Source: Hydrogenophaga sp. PBL-H3
GTDB lineage: Bacteria > Pseudomonadota > Gammaproteobacteria > Burkholderiales > Burkholderiaceae_C
Direction of reading: 5' to 3'
Length of the DNA stretch: 64,000 nt
NCBI RefSeq assembly: GCF_010104355.1
Contig: NZ_CP044972.1
Coordinates: forward strand, 4,268,001-4,332,000
Below, piece after piece: positions 9,067-17,812 of this stretch. The notes beneath the pieces are model-generated. The model did no database searches. It had not been told where the DNA came from and saw only the letters and a program-made list of their open reading frames with translations. Positions within the stretch are counted from its first letter, which is position 1; the number at the start of each line of letters is the position of its first letter. Made by a program: the position numbers and the translations under genes.

Positions 9067-10941
9067 TCAGTCGGCCTTGACGGCGGGAGTCTGGTCTTCG
9101 GGACGCCAGACGGTGCCGATCGACACGGTCTTGAGTTTTTTCTGCCGGCCGTACCAGAGGTTGACCAGGCCGCGCGAGAAGAACACCGAAGAGAACATGC
9201 TGGTCACGATGCCCAGACAATGCACCACCGCGAAACCGCGCACCGGGCCGGAACCGAAGATCAGCAACGCCAGGCCCGCGATCAGCGAAGTCACGTTGGA
9301 ATCCAGGATGGTGCCCCACGCGTGGTCGTAGCCTGTGTTGATCGCTACCTGGGGGGAGACGCCACGGCGCAGTTCTTCACGCACCCGTTCGTTGATCAGC
9401 ACGTTGGAGTCGATCGCCATGCCCAGTGCCAGGGCCATGGCGGCGATGCCGGGCAGGGTCAGCGTGGCTTGCAGCATGGACAGCAAGGACACCAGCAGCA
9501 ACAGGTTGAAGCCCAGGGCGATGCTGGAGAACATGCCGAAGAGCGCGTAGTAGACGCACATGAAGAAAACAATGACGCCAAAGCCCCAGATCACGCTGTG
9601 GAAGCCTTTGGAGATGTTCTCCGCGCCCAGGCTCGGGCCAATGGTCCGCTCCTCGACGATTTCCATGGGCGCGGCCAGTGAGCCCGCGCGCAGCAAGAGG
9701 GCGGTGTCGTTGGCCTCGACCGTGGTCATGGCGCCCGAGATCTGCACCCTGCCGCCACCGATTTCGCCACGGATCACCGGTGCGGTGACCACTTCGCCAC
9801 GGCCTTTTTCAAACAGGATGATGGCCATGCGCTTGCCCACGTTGTCTCGTGTGACATCGCGGAAGATGCGCGCCCCTTTGGCGTCCAGCGTGAGATGCAC
9901 GGCGGCTTCCTGGGTCTGGCTGTCGAAGCCCGCCTGTGCGTCGGTGAGGTTTTCACCGGTGAGCAGCACGTCGCGTTTGACCACGACGTTGCGACCGCCA
10001 CGCTCGGGGTAGCGCTCGGAGCCAAACGGCACTGCGCCGGTACCACGCTCGGCCGCCTGACCATCGGTGGATTCGTCCACCATGCGCACTTCCAGCGTCG
10101 CGGTGCGGCCCAGGATGTCCTTGGCCTTGGCGGTGTCCTGCACACCGGGCAGCTGCACCACGATGCGATCGGCACCCTGCTGCTGGATCACCGGCTCGGC
10201 CACGCCGAGTTCGTTGATGCGGTTGTGCAGGGTGGTGATGTTCTGCTTGAGGGCCTGCTCCTGCACGAGGCGCGCGGCTTCGGGTCGCAGGGTGGCAATC
10301 AGGCGGAAATCGGGGGTGTCGGTGAGCAACAGGTCGGGAAACTGCGCACGGATCAGGTCTCGAGCGGTGCCCAGTGTCTGGGCGTCGCCGGCACGCAGCT
10401 CCAGGGTCTGGCCGCTGCGGCTGATGCCACCATGGCGCAAACCCTTTTCACGCAGCAGGGTGCGCAGATCGGCCACCAGCACGTCGGCGCGGCGCTGCAG
10501 GGCAGCGGCCATGTCGACCTGCAGCATGAAGTGCACACCGCCGCGCAAGTCCAGGCCGAGGTACATGGGGGAGGCGCCCAGCGACGCCAGCCAGGCGGGC
10601 GTGCGGGGCAACAGGTTGAGAGCGACCACGTGGCCCACGTCCGCTGGGTCGGGATTGAACGCCTTTTCCAGTGCGTCGCGCGCCTTGAGCTGGTCGTCGG
10701 TGCTCTCGAAGCGTGCCTTGACCGAATTGGCGTCGAGCTGAATCAACGCGGCTTGAACACCTTGCGCGGCCAGCGCCTGCTCCACCCGGGTGACGGTACC
10801 GCTGTCGATACGCACCGTGGAACGCGCCGCAGACACCTGCACAGCGGGCGATTCGCCGAACAGGTTGGGCAGCGCAAAGATCGCACTGATCAGCAAAACG
10901 ATCAGGATGATCGCGTACTTCCACAGCGGGTAACGGTTCAT
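9067..10941 (-). CDS. secD: Protein translocase subunit SecD
   Basis: A 624-residue protein starting MNRYPLWKYAIILIVLLIS, with one N-terminal membrane helix, a large periplasmic domain, then five further helices. Family marks are YLGLDLRGGVHFMLQVD, the RINELGVAEPVIQQQG stretch in P1, and GMAIDSNVLINERVREELRRG in the C-terminal membrane part, where the conserved Asp lies on the proton path. It works with SecF and YajC at the Sec translocon. Upstream yajC ends at 11040, 98 bases away on the same strand, so the three genes are probably one transcript. Confidence 0.97.
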   Translation of the reverse strand: MNRYPLWKYAIILIVLLISAIFALPNLFGESPAVQVSAARSTVRIDSGTVTRVEQALAAQGVQAALIQLDANSVKARFESTDDQLKARDALEKAFNPDPADVGHVVALNLLPRTPAWLASLGASPMYLGLDLRGGVHFMLQVDMAAALQRRADVLVADLRTLLREKGLRHGGISRSGQTLELRAGDAQTLGTARDLIRAQFPDLLLTDTPDFRLIATLRPEAARLVQEQALKQNITTLHNRINELGVAEPVIQQQGADRIVVQLPGVQDTAKAKDILGRTATLEVRMVDESTDGQAAERGTGAVPFGSERYPERGGRNVVVKRDVLLTGENLTDAQAGFDSQTQEAAVHLTLDAKGARIFRDVTRDNVGKRMAIILFEKGRGEVVTAPVIRGEIGGGRVQISGAMTTVEANDTALLLRAGSLAAPMEIVEERTIGPSLGAENISKGFHSVIWGFGVIVFFMCVYYALFGMFSSIALGFNLLLLVSLLSMLQATLTLPGIAAMALALGMAIDSNVLINERVREELRRGVSPQVAINTGYDHAWGTILDSNVTSLIAGLALLIFGSGPVRGFAVVHCLGIVTSMFSSVFFSRGLVNLWYGRQKKLKTVSIGTVWRPEDQTPAVKAD

Positions 10942-11039
10942 GGTGTGCCGGCCCTGGAGGCCGCAGGTGTGTCAGCGATGTCGGGGGGGGTGGACTTGAT
11001 GCAGCGACAGGAAGGGCGAACCCACCCCGTCGAAGACGC

Positions 11040-11366
11040 TCAGACGTTCTTCAGCGTGCCCTTGGGCAACACCTGAACCACCGCAGTGCGCTGCATCTGG
11101 ACTTCCATGCCGTCGGCAAGTTCCACACCGACATAGATTTCACCGATCTTGGAGACCTTGCCGAGGAAACCACCGGCGGTCACGACCTCATCACCTTTGG
11201 CCAGCGCTTCGACCATGGCTTTGTGCTCTTTCTGGCGTTTCATCTGGGGACGGATCATCACGAAATACAGCACCACGAACATCAACACCAGAGGCAACAT
11301 GCCCAGGATGGTGGATTGGGTATCGCCACCAGCGGCGGCTTGGGCGTAAGCGGAGGAAATGAACAC
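11040..11366 (-). CDS. yajC: Preprotein translocase subunit YajC
   Basis: A 108-residue single-pass protein. The short N-terminal segment MFISSAYAQAAAGG is followed by one membrane helix (MLPLVLMFVVLYFVMIRPQ) and the typical cytoplasmic part MKRQKEHKAMVEALAKGDEVVTAGG, with GKVSKI after it. YajC associates with SecDF in the inner membrane. It is the first gene of the secretion block; tgt or queA, common neighbours in other genomes, are not present upstream here. Confidence 0.96.
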   Translation of the reverse strand: MFISSAYAQAAAGGDTQSTILGMLPLVLMFVVLYFVMIRPQMKRQKEHKAMVEALAKGDEVVTAGGFLGKVSKIGEIYVGVELADGMEVQMQRTAVVQVLPKGTLKNV

Positions 11367-11404
11367 GGGCGGTCTCCAACAGGTTCGGGATCAGAAAAAG
11401 GCCA

Positions 11405-11441
11405 AGCGCCCGGGCGCCGCAACAAGCGACGCCCGGGCGCA
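11405..11441 (-). terminator. Probable terminator of the IOR gene
   Basis: Perfect 11-base inverted repeat 11406-11416 / 11430-11440 (GCGCCCGGGCG arms, 13-base loop) in the 135-base gap between the IOR gene and yajC. Read leftward, the stem is followed after a few bases by CCTTTTTCT. It would end the upstream IOR transcript; the yajC promoter must lie in the same gap. Confidence 0.6.
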
Positions 11442-11501
11442 GGAACACAACCCGCGATTGTATGCCGGGGGTCCTTGGAACGATGGGCGAAAGCCCGTGG
11501 C

Positions 11502-14500
11502 TCAGGCCGCCCGGGCCAGGCTGGGCGCACCAGCCGGCTGTTGCCACTGGATCAGCAGCCCATCGCGGCGCGAACGGGCGGCGGCCAGGTTGCGTTCCTT
11601 CACATGCCCGAAGCCTTTGATGTGCTCGGGAATGCGGGCGATGTCGGTGGCCAGCTCCAGGTTGGTGGCGTTGAGCGCCGGCAGCAGGGCCTCGATGTCA
11701 GCGCGGTATTCGCCGATCAGGGCACGTTCGGTGCGGCGCTCCTCGGTGCGACCGAAGATGTCCAGCGCGGTCCCGCGAAGGCCCTTGAAGCGGGCCAGCC
11801 ACTTGAACGCAGTGAACATGTACGGGCCGAACGGCTGCTTGACCAGTTCGCCTCGCTCGTTCTTCTTGGCAACGAGCGGCGGCGCCAGGTGCACCTTGAG
11901 CTTGAAGTCGCCTTCAAACTGGCTCGCCAGGCGGGCGTGGAACGCTGGGTCGCTGTGCAGACGGGCCACCTCGTACTCGTCCTTGTAGGCCATCAGCTTG
12001 AACAGGTTGCGCACCACGGCCTCGCTCAACGTGGTCTTGCCCAGCGGCGCTTCGGCCGCGCGCACCCGTGCGACGAAGCGCTGGTAATCGGCGGCGTAGG
12101 CGGCGTTCTGGTAACCCGTGAGGAACTCGACGCGGCGCGCGATCAGGTCGTCGAGTGAGTCTCGCTTCTTGAACTGGATCACCTGTTCACCAGCGCTGGC
12201 CTTCTGCCACAGCGCGGCCACAGCCTGCGGGTTGTGCGCGGCGCGGCGGCCCCATTCAAAAGCGGCCTTGTTCTTCTCCACCTGCACGGCGTTGAGCTCG
12301 ATGGCGCGCATCAGCGATTCGAGCTCCAGCGGCAACCAGCCCTTCTGCCATGCGTAGCCCAGCATCATGGGGTTGGTGTAAAGGCTGTCGCCCATCAAAC
12401 GGGTCGCGGCGGTTTCGGCGTCGAACGCGCCCACGGCATCCACACCCAGGCTGTGCACCAGTGCGTCCACGCAGGCCTGCGCTGGGTTTTGCCAGTCGGG
12501 GTTTTTCACAAAGGCCGCGGTGGGCGTGGCGCTCACGTTGAGGGCCACGTGGGTGCGGCCGGCGCGCAGGCGCTGCCAGGTTTCCTTGTTCGCGCTCACG
12601 ATCGGGTCGCAGCCGATGATCAGATCGGCTGAGGCCGAGGCAACGCGCGTGGTGCGGATGTCGTCCTGCCGCGCGCCGATGAGCACGTGGCTCCAGGTCG
12701 CGCCACCCTTTTGCGCCAGGCCCGCCGCGTCCTGCGTGACGATGCCCTTGCCCTCCAGGTGCGCGGCCACGCCGAGCAGCTGGCCGATGGTGATGACGCC
12801 CGTGCCGCCGACGCCGGCCACGATCACGCCCCAGGCTTCCGCGCCCAGCACCGGCAATACCGGCGCCGGCAACACGCCGCCGGTCCATTCGGCGGTGGTG
12901 CCCTTCTTGTCCTTCTTGCGCAACTGTCCACCCTCGACCGTGATGAAGCTCGGGCAGAAGCCCTTCAAGCACGAGTAGTCCTTGTTGCAGGTGCTCTGGT
13001 TGATGGTGCGCTTGCGACCGAACTCGGTTTCCAGCGGTTCGACAGACAGGCAGTTGGACTGCACGCCGCAGTCGCCGCAGCCCTCGCACATCAGCTCGTT
13101 GATCACCACGCGCTTGGCCGGATCCACCAGCGTGCCGCGCTTGCGGCGGCGGCGCTTTTCGGTGGCGCAGGTCTGGTCGTAAATGATGACCGTGGTGCCC
13201 TTGATCTCGCGGAATTCCTTCTGCACCGCATCGAGCAGGTCGCGGTGCTGGATCGCGATGCCCTCGGGCAGGCCCTTCACGCCGTCGTACTTCTCGGGCT
13301 CGTCGGTCACGATGGTGATTTTCACGGCACCCTCGGCACGCATGCTCTGCGCGATCTGCACCACGCTGTGGCCTTCGGGGCGTTCGCCCACTTGCTGGCC
13401 GCCGGTCATGGCCACGGCGTCGTTGTAGAGGATCTTGTAGGTGATGTTCACACCGGCCGCGATGCTCTGGCGCACCGCCAGCAGGCCGCTGTGGAAATAG
13501 GTGCCGTCGCCCAGGTTGGCGAACATGTGCTGGTCGTGGCTGAACGGCTGCTGACCGACCCACGGCACGCCCTCGCCACCCATCTGGGTGAAGCCCACGG
13601 TGGCGCGGTCCATCCAGATCGTCATGAAGTGGCAGCCGATGCCGGCCATGGCGCGCGAACCCTCGGGCACGCGGGTGCTGGTGTTGTGCGGGCAGCCCGA
13701 GCAGAACCAGGGCTGGCGCTCGGCACCAGCCACGCCCTGCGTGAGCAGGGTCTGCATCGACTGCTCCTGCGCCGTGAGGATGGCCAGTTGCGCGTCGATG
13801 CGCGCCATCACGTCTTCGGGCACCTGGCCCATCTTCTTCAGGCGCTTGGCAATGGCGCGCGCAATGATGGCCGGCGACAAGTCGGCGTTGGCGCGCAAGA
13901 GGGTGCGCTCGCTCGGGTTGGGCATGGACCACTCGCCGCCACTGAAATCGCCTTCGGCTTCTTCGAACTTGCCCAGCACGTTGGGCCGCACGTCGGGGCG
14001 CCAGTTGTAGAGCTCTTCCTTGAGCTGGTATTCGATGACCTGGCGCTTCTCCTCCACCACCAGGATCTCGCGCAGGCCGGTGGCGAATTCGCGCGTGGTC
14101 TGCGCCTCCAGCGGCCACACCACCGCCACCTTGTGCAGGCGCAGGCCGATGCGCCGGCAGGTGTCGTCGTCCAGCCCCAGGTCCAGCAGGGCCTGGCGCG
14201 TGTCGTTGTAGGCCTTGCCGCTGGCGATCAGGCCAAAGCGGTCGTTTGGCCCGGCGATCACGTTGTGGTTGAGCTTGTTGGCGCGGATGTAGGCGAGTGC
14301 TGCGTACCACTTGTAGTCGAACAGGCGCGCCTCCTGGTCCAGCGCGTGGTCGGGCCAGCGGATGTGCACGCCGCCGGGCGGCATGACGAACTCGGGCACC
14401 ACGATGTTCACGCGGTCCGGGTCGATGGTGGCGGTGGCGCTCGACTCCACGATCTCCTGGATCGTCTTCATGCCCGCCCACACGCCGCTGAAGCGGCTCA

Positions 14501-15101
14501 TGGCGATGGCGTGCAGGCCCAGATCAAGGATGTCCTGCACCGAGGCCGGGAAGAACACCGGCAGGCCGCAGGCCTTGAAGATGTGGTCGCTCTGGTGCGC
14601 AGCGGTCGAACTCTTGGCCACGTGGTCGTCGCCGGCCACCGCGATCACACCACCCCAGGGCGTGGTGCCGGCCATGTTGGCGTGCTTGAACACGTCGGAG
14701 CATCGGTCCACACCCGGGCCCTTGCCGTACCAGATGCCGAACACACCATCGAACTTGTTGGTGCCGGGCGGCGCGAAGCCCAGCTGCTGCGTGCCCCACA
14801 AGGCGGTGGCGGCCAGCTCTTCGTTCACACCGGGCTGGAATACGATGTTCTGCGCCTTGAGGTAGGGCGCGGCTTTCTGCAGCGCCTGGTCGTAGCCCCC
14901 CAGCGGCGAGCCGCGGTAGCCGCTGATGAAGCCCGCCGTGTTCTTGCCCACCAGCGCGTCGCGCTGGCGCTGCAGCATGGGCAGCTTGACCAGCGCCTGC
15001 ACTCCGCTCATGAACGCGCGGCCGTGGTCGAGCGCGTATTTGTCGTCCAGCGTGACGGTTTCCAGCGCGCGGCGAATGTGTTCGGGCAGGGGGGCGTTCA
15101 T
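11502..15101 (-). CDS. Indolepyruvate:ferredoxin oxidoreductase, fused subunits
   Basis: The start at 15101 (MNAPLPEHIRRALETV) has GGAGA about eight bases upstream; an upstream in-frame ATG at 15152 lacks one. The roughly 1,199-residue protein fuses an N-terminal pyrimidine/TPP-binding alpha-type region (SGYRGSPLGGYD), a TPP pyrophosphate-binding part (GDGTYFHSGLLAVRQS with GIGCHF), a ferredoxin-like cysteine region (ELMCEGCGDCGVQSNC, then CNKDYSCLKGFCPSF), a gamma-type acceptor domain beginning IVAGVGGTGVITIG, and a C-terminal domain of the DUF6537 type. It should oxidatively decarboxylate aryl- or branched-chain 2-oxoacids to acyl-CoA in the cytoplasm using an Fe-S electron acceptor. The divergent Lrp-type gene next door is its likely regulator. 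Confidence 0.92.
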   Translation of the reverse strand: MNAPLPEHIRRALETVTLDDKYALDHGRAFMSGVQALVKLPMLQRQRDALVGKNTAGFISGYRGSPLGGYDQALQKAAPYLKAQNIVFQPGVNEELAATALWGTQQLGFAPPGTNKFDGVFGIWYGKGPGVDRCSDVFKHANMAGTTPWGGVIAVAGDDHVAKSSTAAHQSDHIFKACGLPVFFPASVQDILDLGLHAIAMSRFSGVWAGMKTIQEIVESSATATIDPDRVNIVVPEFVMPPGGVHIRWPDHALDQEARLFDYKWYAALAYIRANKLNHNVIAGPNDRFGLIASGKAYNDTRQALLDLGLDDDTCRRIGLRLHKVAVVWPLEAQTTREFATGLREILVVEEKRQVIEYQLKEELYNWRPDVRPNVLGKFEEAEGDFSGGEWSMPNPSERTLLRANADLSPAIIARAIAKRLKKMGQVPEDVMARIDAQLAILTAQEQSMQTLLTQGVAGAERQPWFCSGCPHNTSTRVPEGSRAMAGIGCHFMTIWMDRATVGFTQMGGEGVPWVGQQPFSHDQHMFANLGDGTYFHSGLLAVRQSIAAGVNITYKILYNDAVAMTGGQQVGERPEGHSVVQIAQSMRAEGAVKITIVTDEPEKYDGVKGLPEGIAIQHRDLLDAVQKEFREIKGTTVIIYDQTCATEKRRRRKRGTLVDPAKRVVINELMCEGCGDCGVQSNCLSVEPLETEFGRKRTINQSTCNKDYSCLKGFCPSFITVEGGQLRKKDKKGTTAEWTGGVLPAPVLPVLGAEAWGVIVAGVGGTGVITIGQLLGVAAHLEGKGIVTQDAAGLAQKGGATWSHVLIGARQDDIRTTRVASASADLIIGCDPIVSANKETWQRLRAGRTHVALNVSATPTAAFVKNPDWQNPAQACVDALVHSLGVDAVGAFDAETAATRLMGDSLYTNPMMLGYAWQKGWLPLELESLMRAIELNAVQVEKNKAAFEWGRRAAHNPQAVAALWQKASAGEQVIQFKKRDSLDDLIARRVEFLTGYQNAAYAADYQRFVARVRAAEAPLGKTTLSEAVVRNLFKLMAYKDEYEVARLHSDPAFHARLASQFEGDFKLKVHLAPPLVAKKNERGELVKQPFGPYMFTAFKWLARFKGLRGTALDIFGRTEERRTERALIGEYRADIEALLPALNATNLELATDIARIPEHIKGFGHVKERNLAAARSRRDGLLIQWQQPAGAPSLARAA

Positions 15102-15280
15102 GGTCTTGTCTCCGTGGTGGGCGGGTTCGCTTCTTGAGCGGCTCGAGTTCAAGGACGCGCGCCGTTAGGCGCACAACTCCAGTGTGGCGCACAGTGTATG
15201 CCCCACTGCGCGACAGGTGTTTGCGTTTCATGCCCGTTTTGCCGATGATTGAGCAAGATTCATTCTAGAAACGGCACCTC
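15102..15280. promoter_or_regulatory. Divergent control region between IOR and Lrp-type genes
   Basis: This 179-base interval separates the two divergent starts and must hold both promoters and probably the Lrp-type operator. I could not fix a clear -35/-10 pair by eye. The Lrp-side leader is AT-richer (ATGATTGAGCAAGATTCATT, 15244-15263) than the surroundings. Confidence 0.4.
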
Positions 15281-15790
15281 ATGGAAACACTCGACAAGTT
15301 CGACATCGCCATCCTGCAAGAACTGCAAAGCGATGGCCGCCTCACCAACGCCGAACTGGCCCAGCGCGTGGGTTTGTCGGCCGCACCCTGCTGGCGGCGC
15401 GTGCGCTCGCTGGAAGAGGCGGGCTTCATTCGTGGTTACCGGGCCGAGATCGACCGCGAAAAGATCGGTCTGGGCGTGCTCGCTTTCGTGCGTCTGGATG
15501 CGGATCGCAACAGCGGCGACGTCACGCGCAATCTCGAGAACGCCATCCGCCAGATCCCGGAAGTCGTGTCCTGCCACTACATCAGCGGCTCGGGCACTTT
15601 CGAACTCCAAGTGGTCAGCCGCGACCTGAACCATTTCAGCCAGTTCGCCCGCGAGGTGCTGTTGAACCTGCCCAACGTGAAGGACTTGCACACCAGCTTC
15701 TCGCTCGGCGAAGTGAAATCGGGAAGTGCACTTCCGTTGTCTCATCTATTGACCAAAAGTACGAGCTCGGCAAACAAGTCCGGAACTTGA
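15281..15790 (+). CDS. Lrp/AsnC family transcriptional regulator
   Basis: A 169-residue protein with the standard layout: an N-terminal helix-turn-helix (DKFDIAILQELQSDGRLTNA, then LAQRVGLSAAPCWRRVRSLE, residues 5-55) and a C-terminal ligand-binding RAM domain (about 75-150, with FVRLDADRN and VVSCHYISGSGTFELQV). The last 20 residues, Ser/Thr/Lys-rich, extend beyond the usual 150-residue length. Proteins of this family sense amino acids or related 2-oxoacids and often control the adjacent divergent gene, here the oxidoreductase that consumes amino-acid-derived 2-oxoacids. The regulatory link is inferred from position. Confidence 0.93.
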   Translation: METLDKFDIAILQELQSDGRLTNAELAQRVGLSAAPCWRRVRSLEEAGFIRGYRAEIDREKIGLGVLAFVRLDADRNSGDVTRNLENAIRQIPEVVSCHYISGSGTFELQVVSRDLNHFSQFAREVLLNLPNVKDLHTSFSLGEVKSGSALPLSHLLTKSTSSANKSGT

Positions 15791-15990
15791 ACATTTTTGT
15801 AGCCATTCATCTCAATATTTAGACCGCTGGGTAACAAAGTCGCTGTAAGTCGTTGAGATATGTGAATTTTTTCCCACTTACAACTTGCCTTCAATCGTGT
15901 CGTTTCGTAACATTGGGCCATCAACCCCCGTGGAACAGGTACCTGAAAGTGCTCAGCCCACACTCCTCACTTCAAATTGAAGGAAACGTC

Positions 15991-16551
15991 GTGAAAAAAG
16001 CCTTGCTGCTCAAAACCACCCTGGCCCTGGCTCTGGCCACCCCGCTGCTGGCCTCGGCCGAGTCGCAATTGGTCACCGGCACCGGCACCGCCAACGTCGA
16101 TCTGAACCTGCGGGTCGTGGTCCCCGGTTTCATCGCATTGAAGGTCGGCACCGGCGCCATCCTCGGCAACACCTCCACGGTGGATCTGGTGGACTTCGTC
16201 CTGACCGACCCGCAGGCCACCGCAGACGGCAACGTGGCTGCCACTTCGGGCGGCGTGGTCCCGGTTCAGCTGTTGTCCAACATCGGCAACGTGAACTTTT
16301 CTTCGGCTGGCGCCGATCTCAGCAACGGCACCGAAACCATCCCGCTGTCGCGCATTGCGGTCGCCGTCGGCGGTGGCACGTTGGCCCACCCCACCTTCGG
16401 CGCGGCTGCAACCACGGTCACCCCGACGTCCGGCCGGATCATCAACCGCACCAGCAACTGGACCTACAGCTACAACCACCAGGGCGCCACGGCGCCGGTG
16501 GGTGCAGGCAACTACCAGACGACGGTCACCTACACCGCTGTGGCTCCCTGA
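15991..16551 (+). CDS. Secreted subunit-like protein of the chaperone/barrel operon (subunit 1)
   Basis: The GTG start at 15991 is preceded by AAGGAAA at optimal spacing; the frame is open further up but lacks a start signal. The 186-residue product begins with a clear signal peptide (KKALLLKTTLALALATPLLASA). The mature part contains ANVDLNLRVVVPGFIALKVG and ends in a beta-rich C-terminus (GAGNYQTTVTYTAVAP). The closing Gly-x-Tyr-x-x-x-Val-Thr-Tyr-Thr pattern resembles fimbrial subunits of chaperone-assisted systems, but no named pilin family could be recognised. It is Ala/Val/Thr/Gly-rich with no cysteine. It is the first gene of the cluster and is followed by a hairpin that may limit read-through, suggesting it is the most abundant component. 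The role as major subunit is inferred. Confidence 0.75.
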   Translation: MKKALLLKTTLALALATPLLASAESQLVTGTGTANVDLNLRVVVPGFIALKVGTGAILGNTSTVDLVDFVLTDPQATADGNVAATSGGVVPVQLLSNIGNVNFSSAGADLSNGTETIPLSRIAVAVGGGTLAHPTFGAAATTVTPTSGRIINRTSNWTYSYNHQGATAPVGAGNYQTTVTYTAVAP

Positions 16552-16596
16552 CTCTGCGGTGAAAGCAAGGTGGAGATGAGGATAAGCAACGGCAGA

Positions 16597-16626
16597 GGGA
16601 CTGCGGATCGCAGCCCTTCGTTTGTT
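16597..16626 (+). terminator. Hairpin between subunits 1 and 2, possible attenuator
   Basis: GGG (16597-16599) and CTGCG (16601-16605) pair with CGCAG (16609-16613) and CCC (16614-16616), with one bulged A and a GAT triloop, followed by TTCGTTTGTT. This resembles a weak intrinsic terminator, such as lies after the first, highly expressed subunit gene in many fimbrial operons. Confidence 0.5.
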
Positions 16627-16687
16627 CATCGGTGGCACCCCACCCTCCCTGCGGAGCAGACAAACACACATTGACCACGTTGACCTC

Positions 16688-17347
16688 ATGAAACGCGCCC
16701 GCCGCTGCAGCACACCACAATGCAGTCTCACCGCCTGCGTGGCACTGCTGCTCGCGGCACAGACGTCTGTGGCCCATGCCTGGTCGCTGGAGATCACGTC
16801 CGGCGCCCGGCGCCTGTTTCTGCATGTGGGCGACGGCGCGCTCAGCGGCCAGCAAGGCACCCTGAACGGCCCGGCGGGCACCAGCGGCATCGTCAACACG
16901 GTGCAAGTGTCCCCCTCGGTGAACGAGCTGCTCAGCGGCGCTGCCTTGACCATGACCAGCAACAGCACCCAGAGCGTCAGCCTGTACGGCGGCGGAAACA
17001 TCACCTGCCCGACGCCCGAGCGTCAGGTCATGATCGGTGCGGGTTATCGCCGCAACAACGGCTCTGGCAACGCCGTGCTGACGGTGACTTCGCCTTCGAA
17101 CCTGATCAACCTCGCCACCGGCGACACGATTCCGATCACCCAGATCAGCTGGACAGTTTCCGCTGCGAACAGCAACGTGCCGGGCGTGATTCCGGCCGGT
17201 ACCTTCACCGCTGGCACCCAGACGCTGGCCACCGTGTCGGCCAACACGTACATCGAGAACTGCCATACGTTCATCTACGCCAACAGCGCGGTTCGCGCGC
17301 AAGGCACGTACACCGGCAGGGTGACCTACACCCTCACCAGTCCATGA
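16688..17347 (+). CDS. Secreted subunit-like protein (subunit 2)
   Basis: The start at 16688 is chosen because it directly precedes a signal peptide (MKRARRCSTPQCSLTACVAL, then LLAAQTSVAHA); an upstream in-frame ATG at 16622 would place a charged 22-residue stretch before it. The 219-residue product is Ser/Thr/Asn/Gly-rich. It contains two well-separated cysteines in the mature part (NITCPTPER and YIENCHTFIY) that could form one disulfide, and it ends GTYTGRVTYTLTSP, like subunit 1. The shared C-terminal pattern suggests a related beta-sandwich fold. Its stop overlaps the next start as ATGA, which points to translational coupling. The function is not known from any family I can name; a minor or adaptor subunit is an inference. 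Confidence 0.72.
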   Translation: MKRARRCSTPQCSLTACVALLLAAQTSVAHAWSLEITSGARRLFLHVGDGALSGQQGTLNGPAGTSGIVNTVQVSPSVNELLSGAALTMTSNSTQSVSLYGGGNITCPTPERQVMIGAGYRRNNGSGNAVLTVTSPSNLINLATGDTIPITQISWTVSAANSNVPGVIPAGTFTAGTQTLATVSANTYIENCHTFIYANSAVRAQGTYTGRVTYTLTSP

Positions 17348-17805
17348 TCCGACTCAGCCGCTTGCTCGCGATGGTCGTCATTGGACTGACGTCCGCCAGC
17401 GCCGGGGCCAATCCGCACCGGCTGGACGATTCGTTGAGCCACACCGTGCCACCCAATGTGGAGATGCAGTGGCTGCCATTGAAGGCCGGCCAGCCGTTCG
17501 CTGGCGGCATGGAGGCGTGGTTGCGCGTCAACATCCGCATCGACACCCGCGCCTGGACAGGCCGCAGAGGGCGCATTTACATGGTTCTGCCGCGCGATCA
17601 GGCATCCAACATCGAAGCCGTGTGGACCACGCAAGGACGCCTGCAGGCCGGTCGCCTGGTGTCGGGCGAACGCACGCTGGTGTTCGCCGGCACCATCCCC
17701 GGCGCCACACTGGAGGATCAAATGCAGGTGCGGCTGCGCTCGAACGCCGACTGGTCATCCAACAACCGGCGCCTGAACTTCCATTTCGAACTCGACGTCG
17801 ACTGA
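17344..17805 (+). CDS. Small exported protein (subunit 3)
   Basis: A 153-residue product that starts at the ATG overlapping the previous stop. The signal peptide is MIRLSRLLAMVVIGLTSASA. The mature part has no cysteine and is beta-rich, with WLRVNIRIDTRAWTGRRGRI, LPRDQASNIEAVWTTQGR and a final NRRLNFHFELDVD. I recognise no family. Between subunit 2 and the chaperone (seven bases downstream), it is clearly part of the same transcript and probably exported to the periplasm or surface. Confidence 0.7.
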   Translation: MIRLSRLLAMVVIGLTSASAGANPHRLDDSLSHTVPPNVEMQWLPLKAGQPFAGGMEAWLRVNIRIDTRAWTGRRGRIYMVLPRDQASNIEAVWTTQGRLQAGRLVSGERTLVFAGTIPGATLEDQMQVRLRSNADWSSNNRRLNFHFELDVD

Positions 17806-17812
17806 ATCCGCC

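Noticed and set aside
12687..15137. An 816-codon plus-strand frame opposite the IOR gene
   Set aside because: Antisense shadow of a well-supported gene; no recognisable domain and implausible His/Ala/Val-rich composition.
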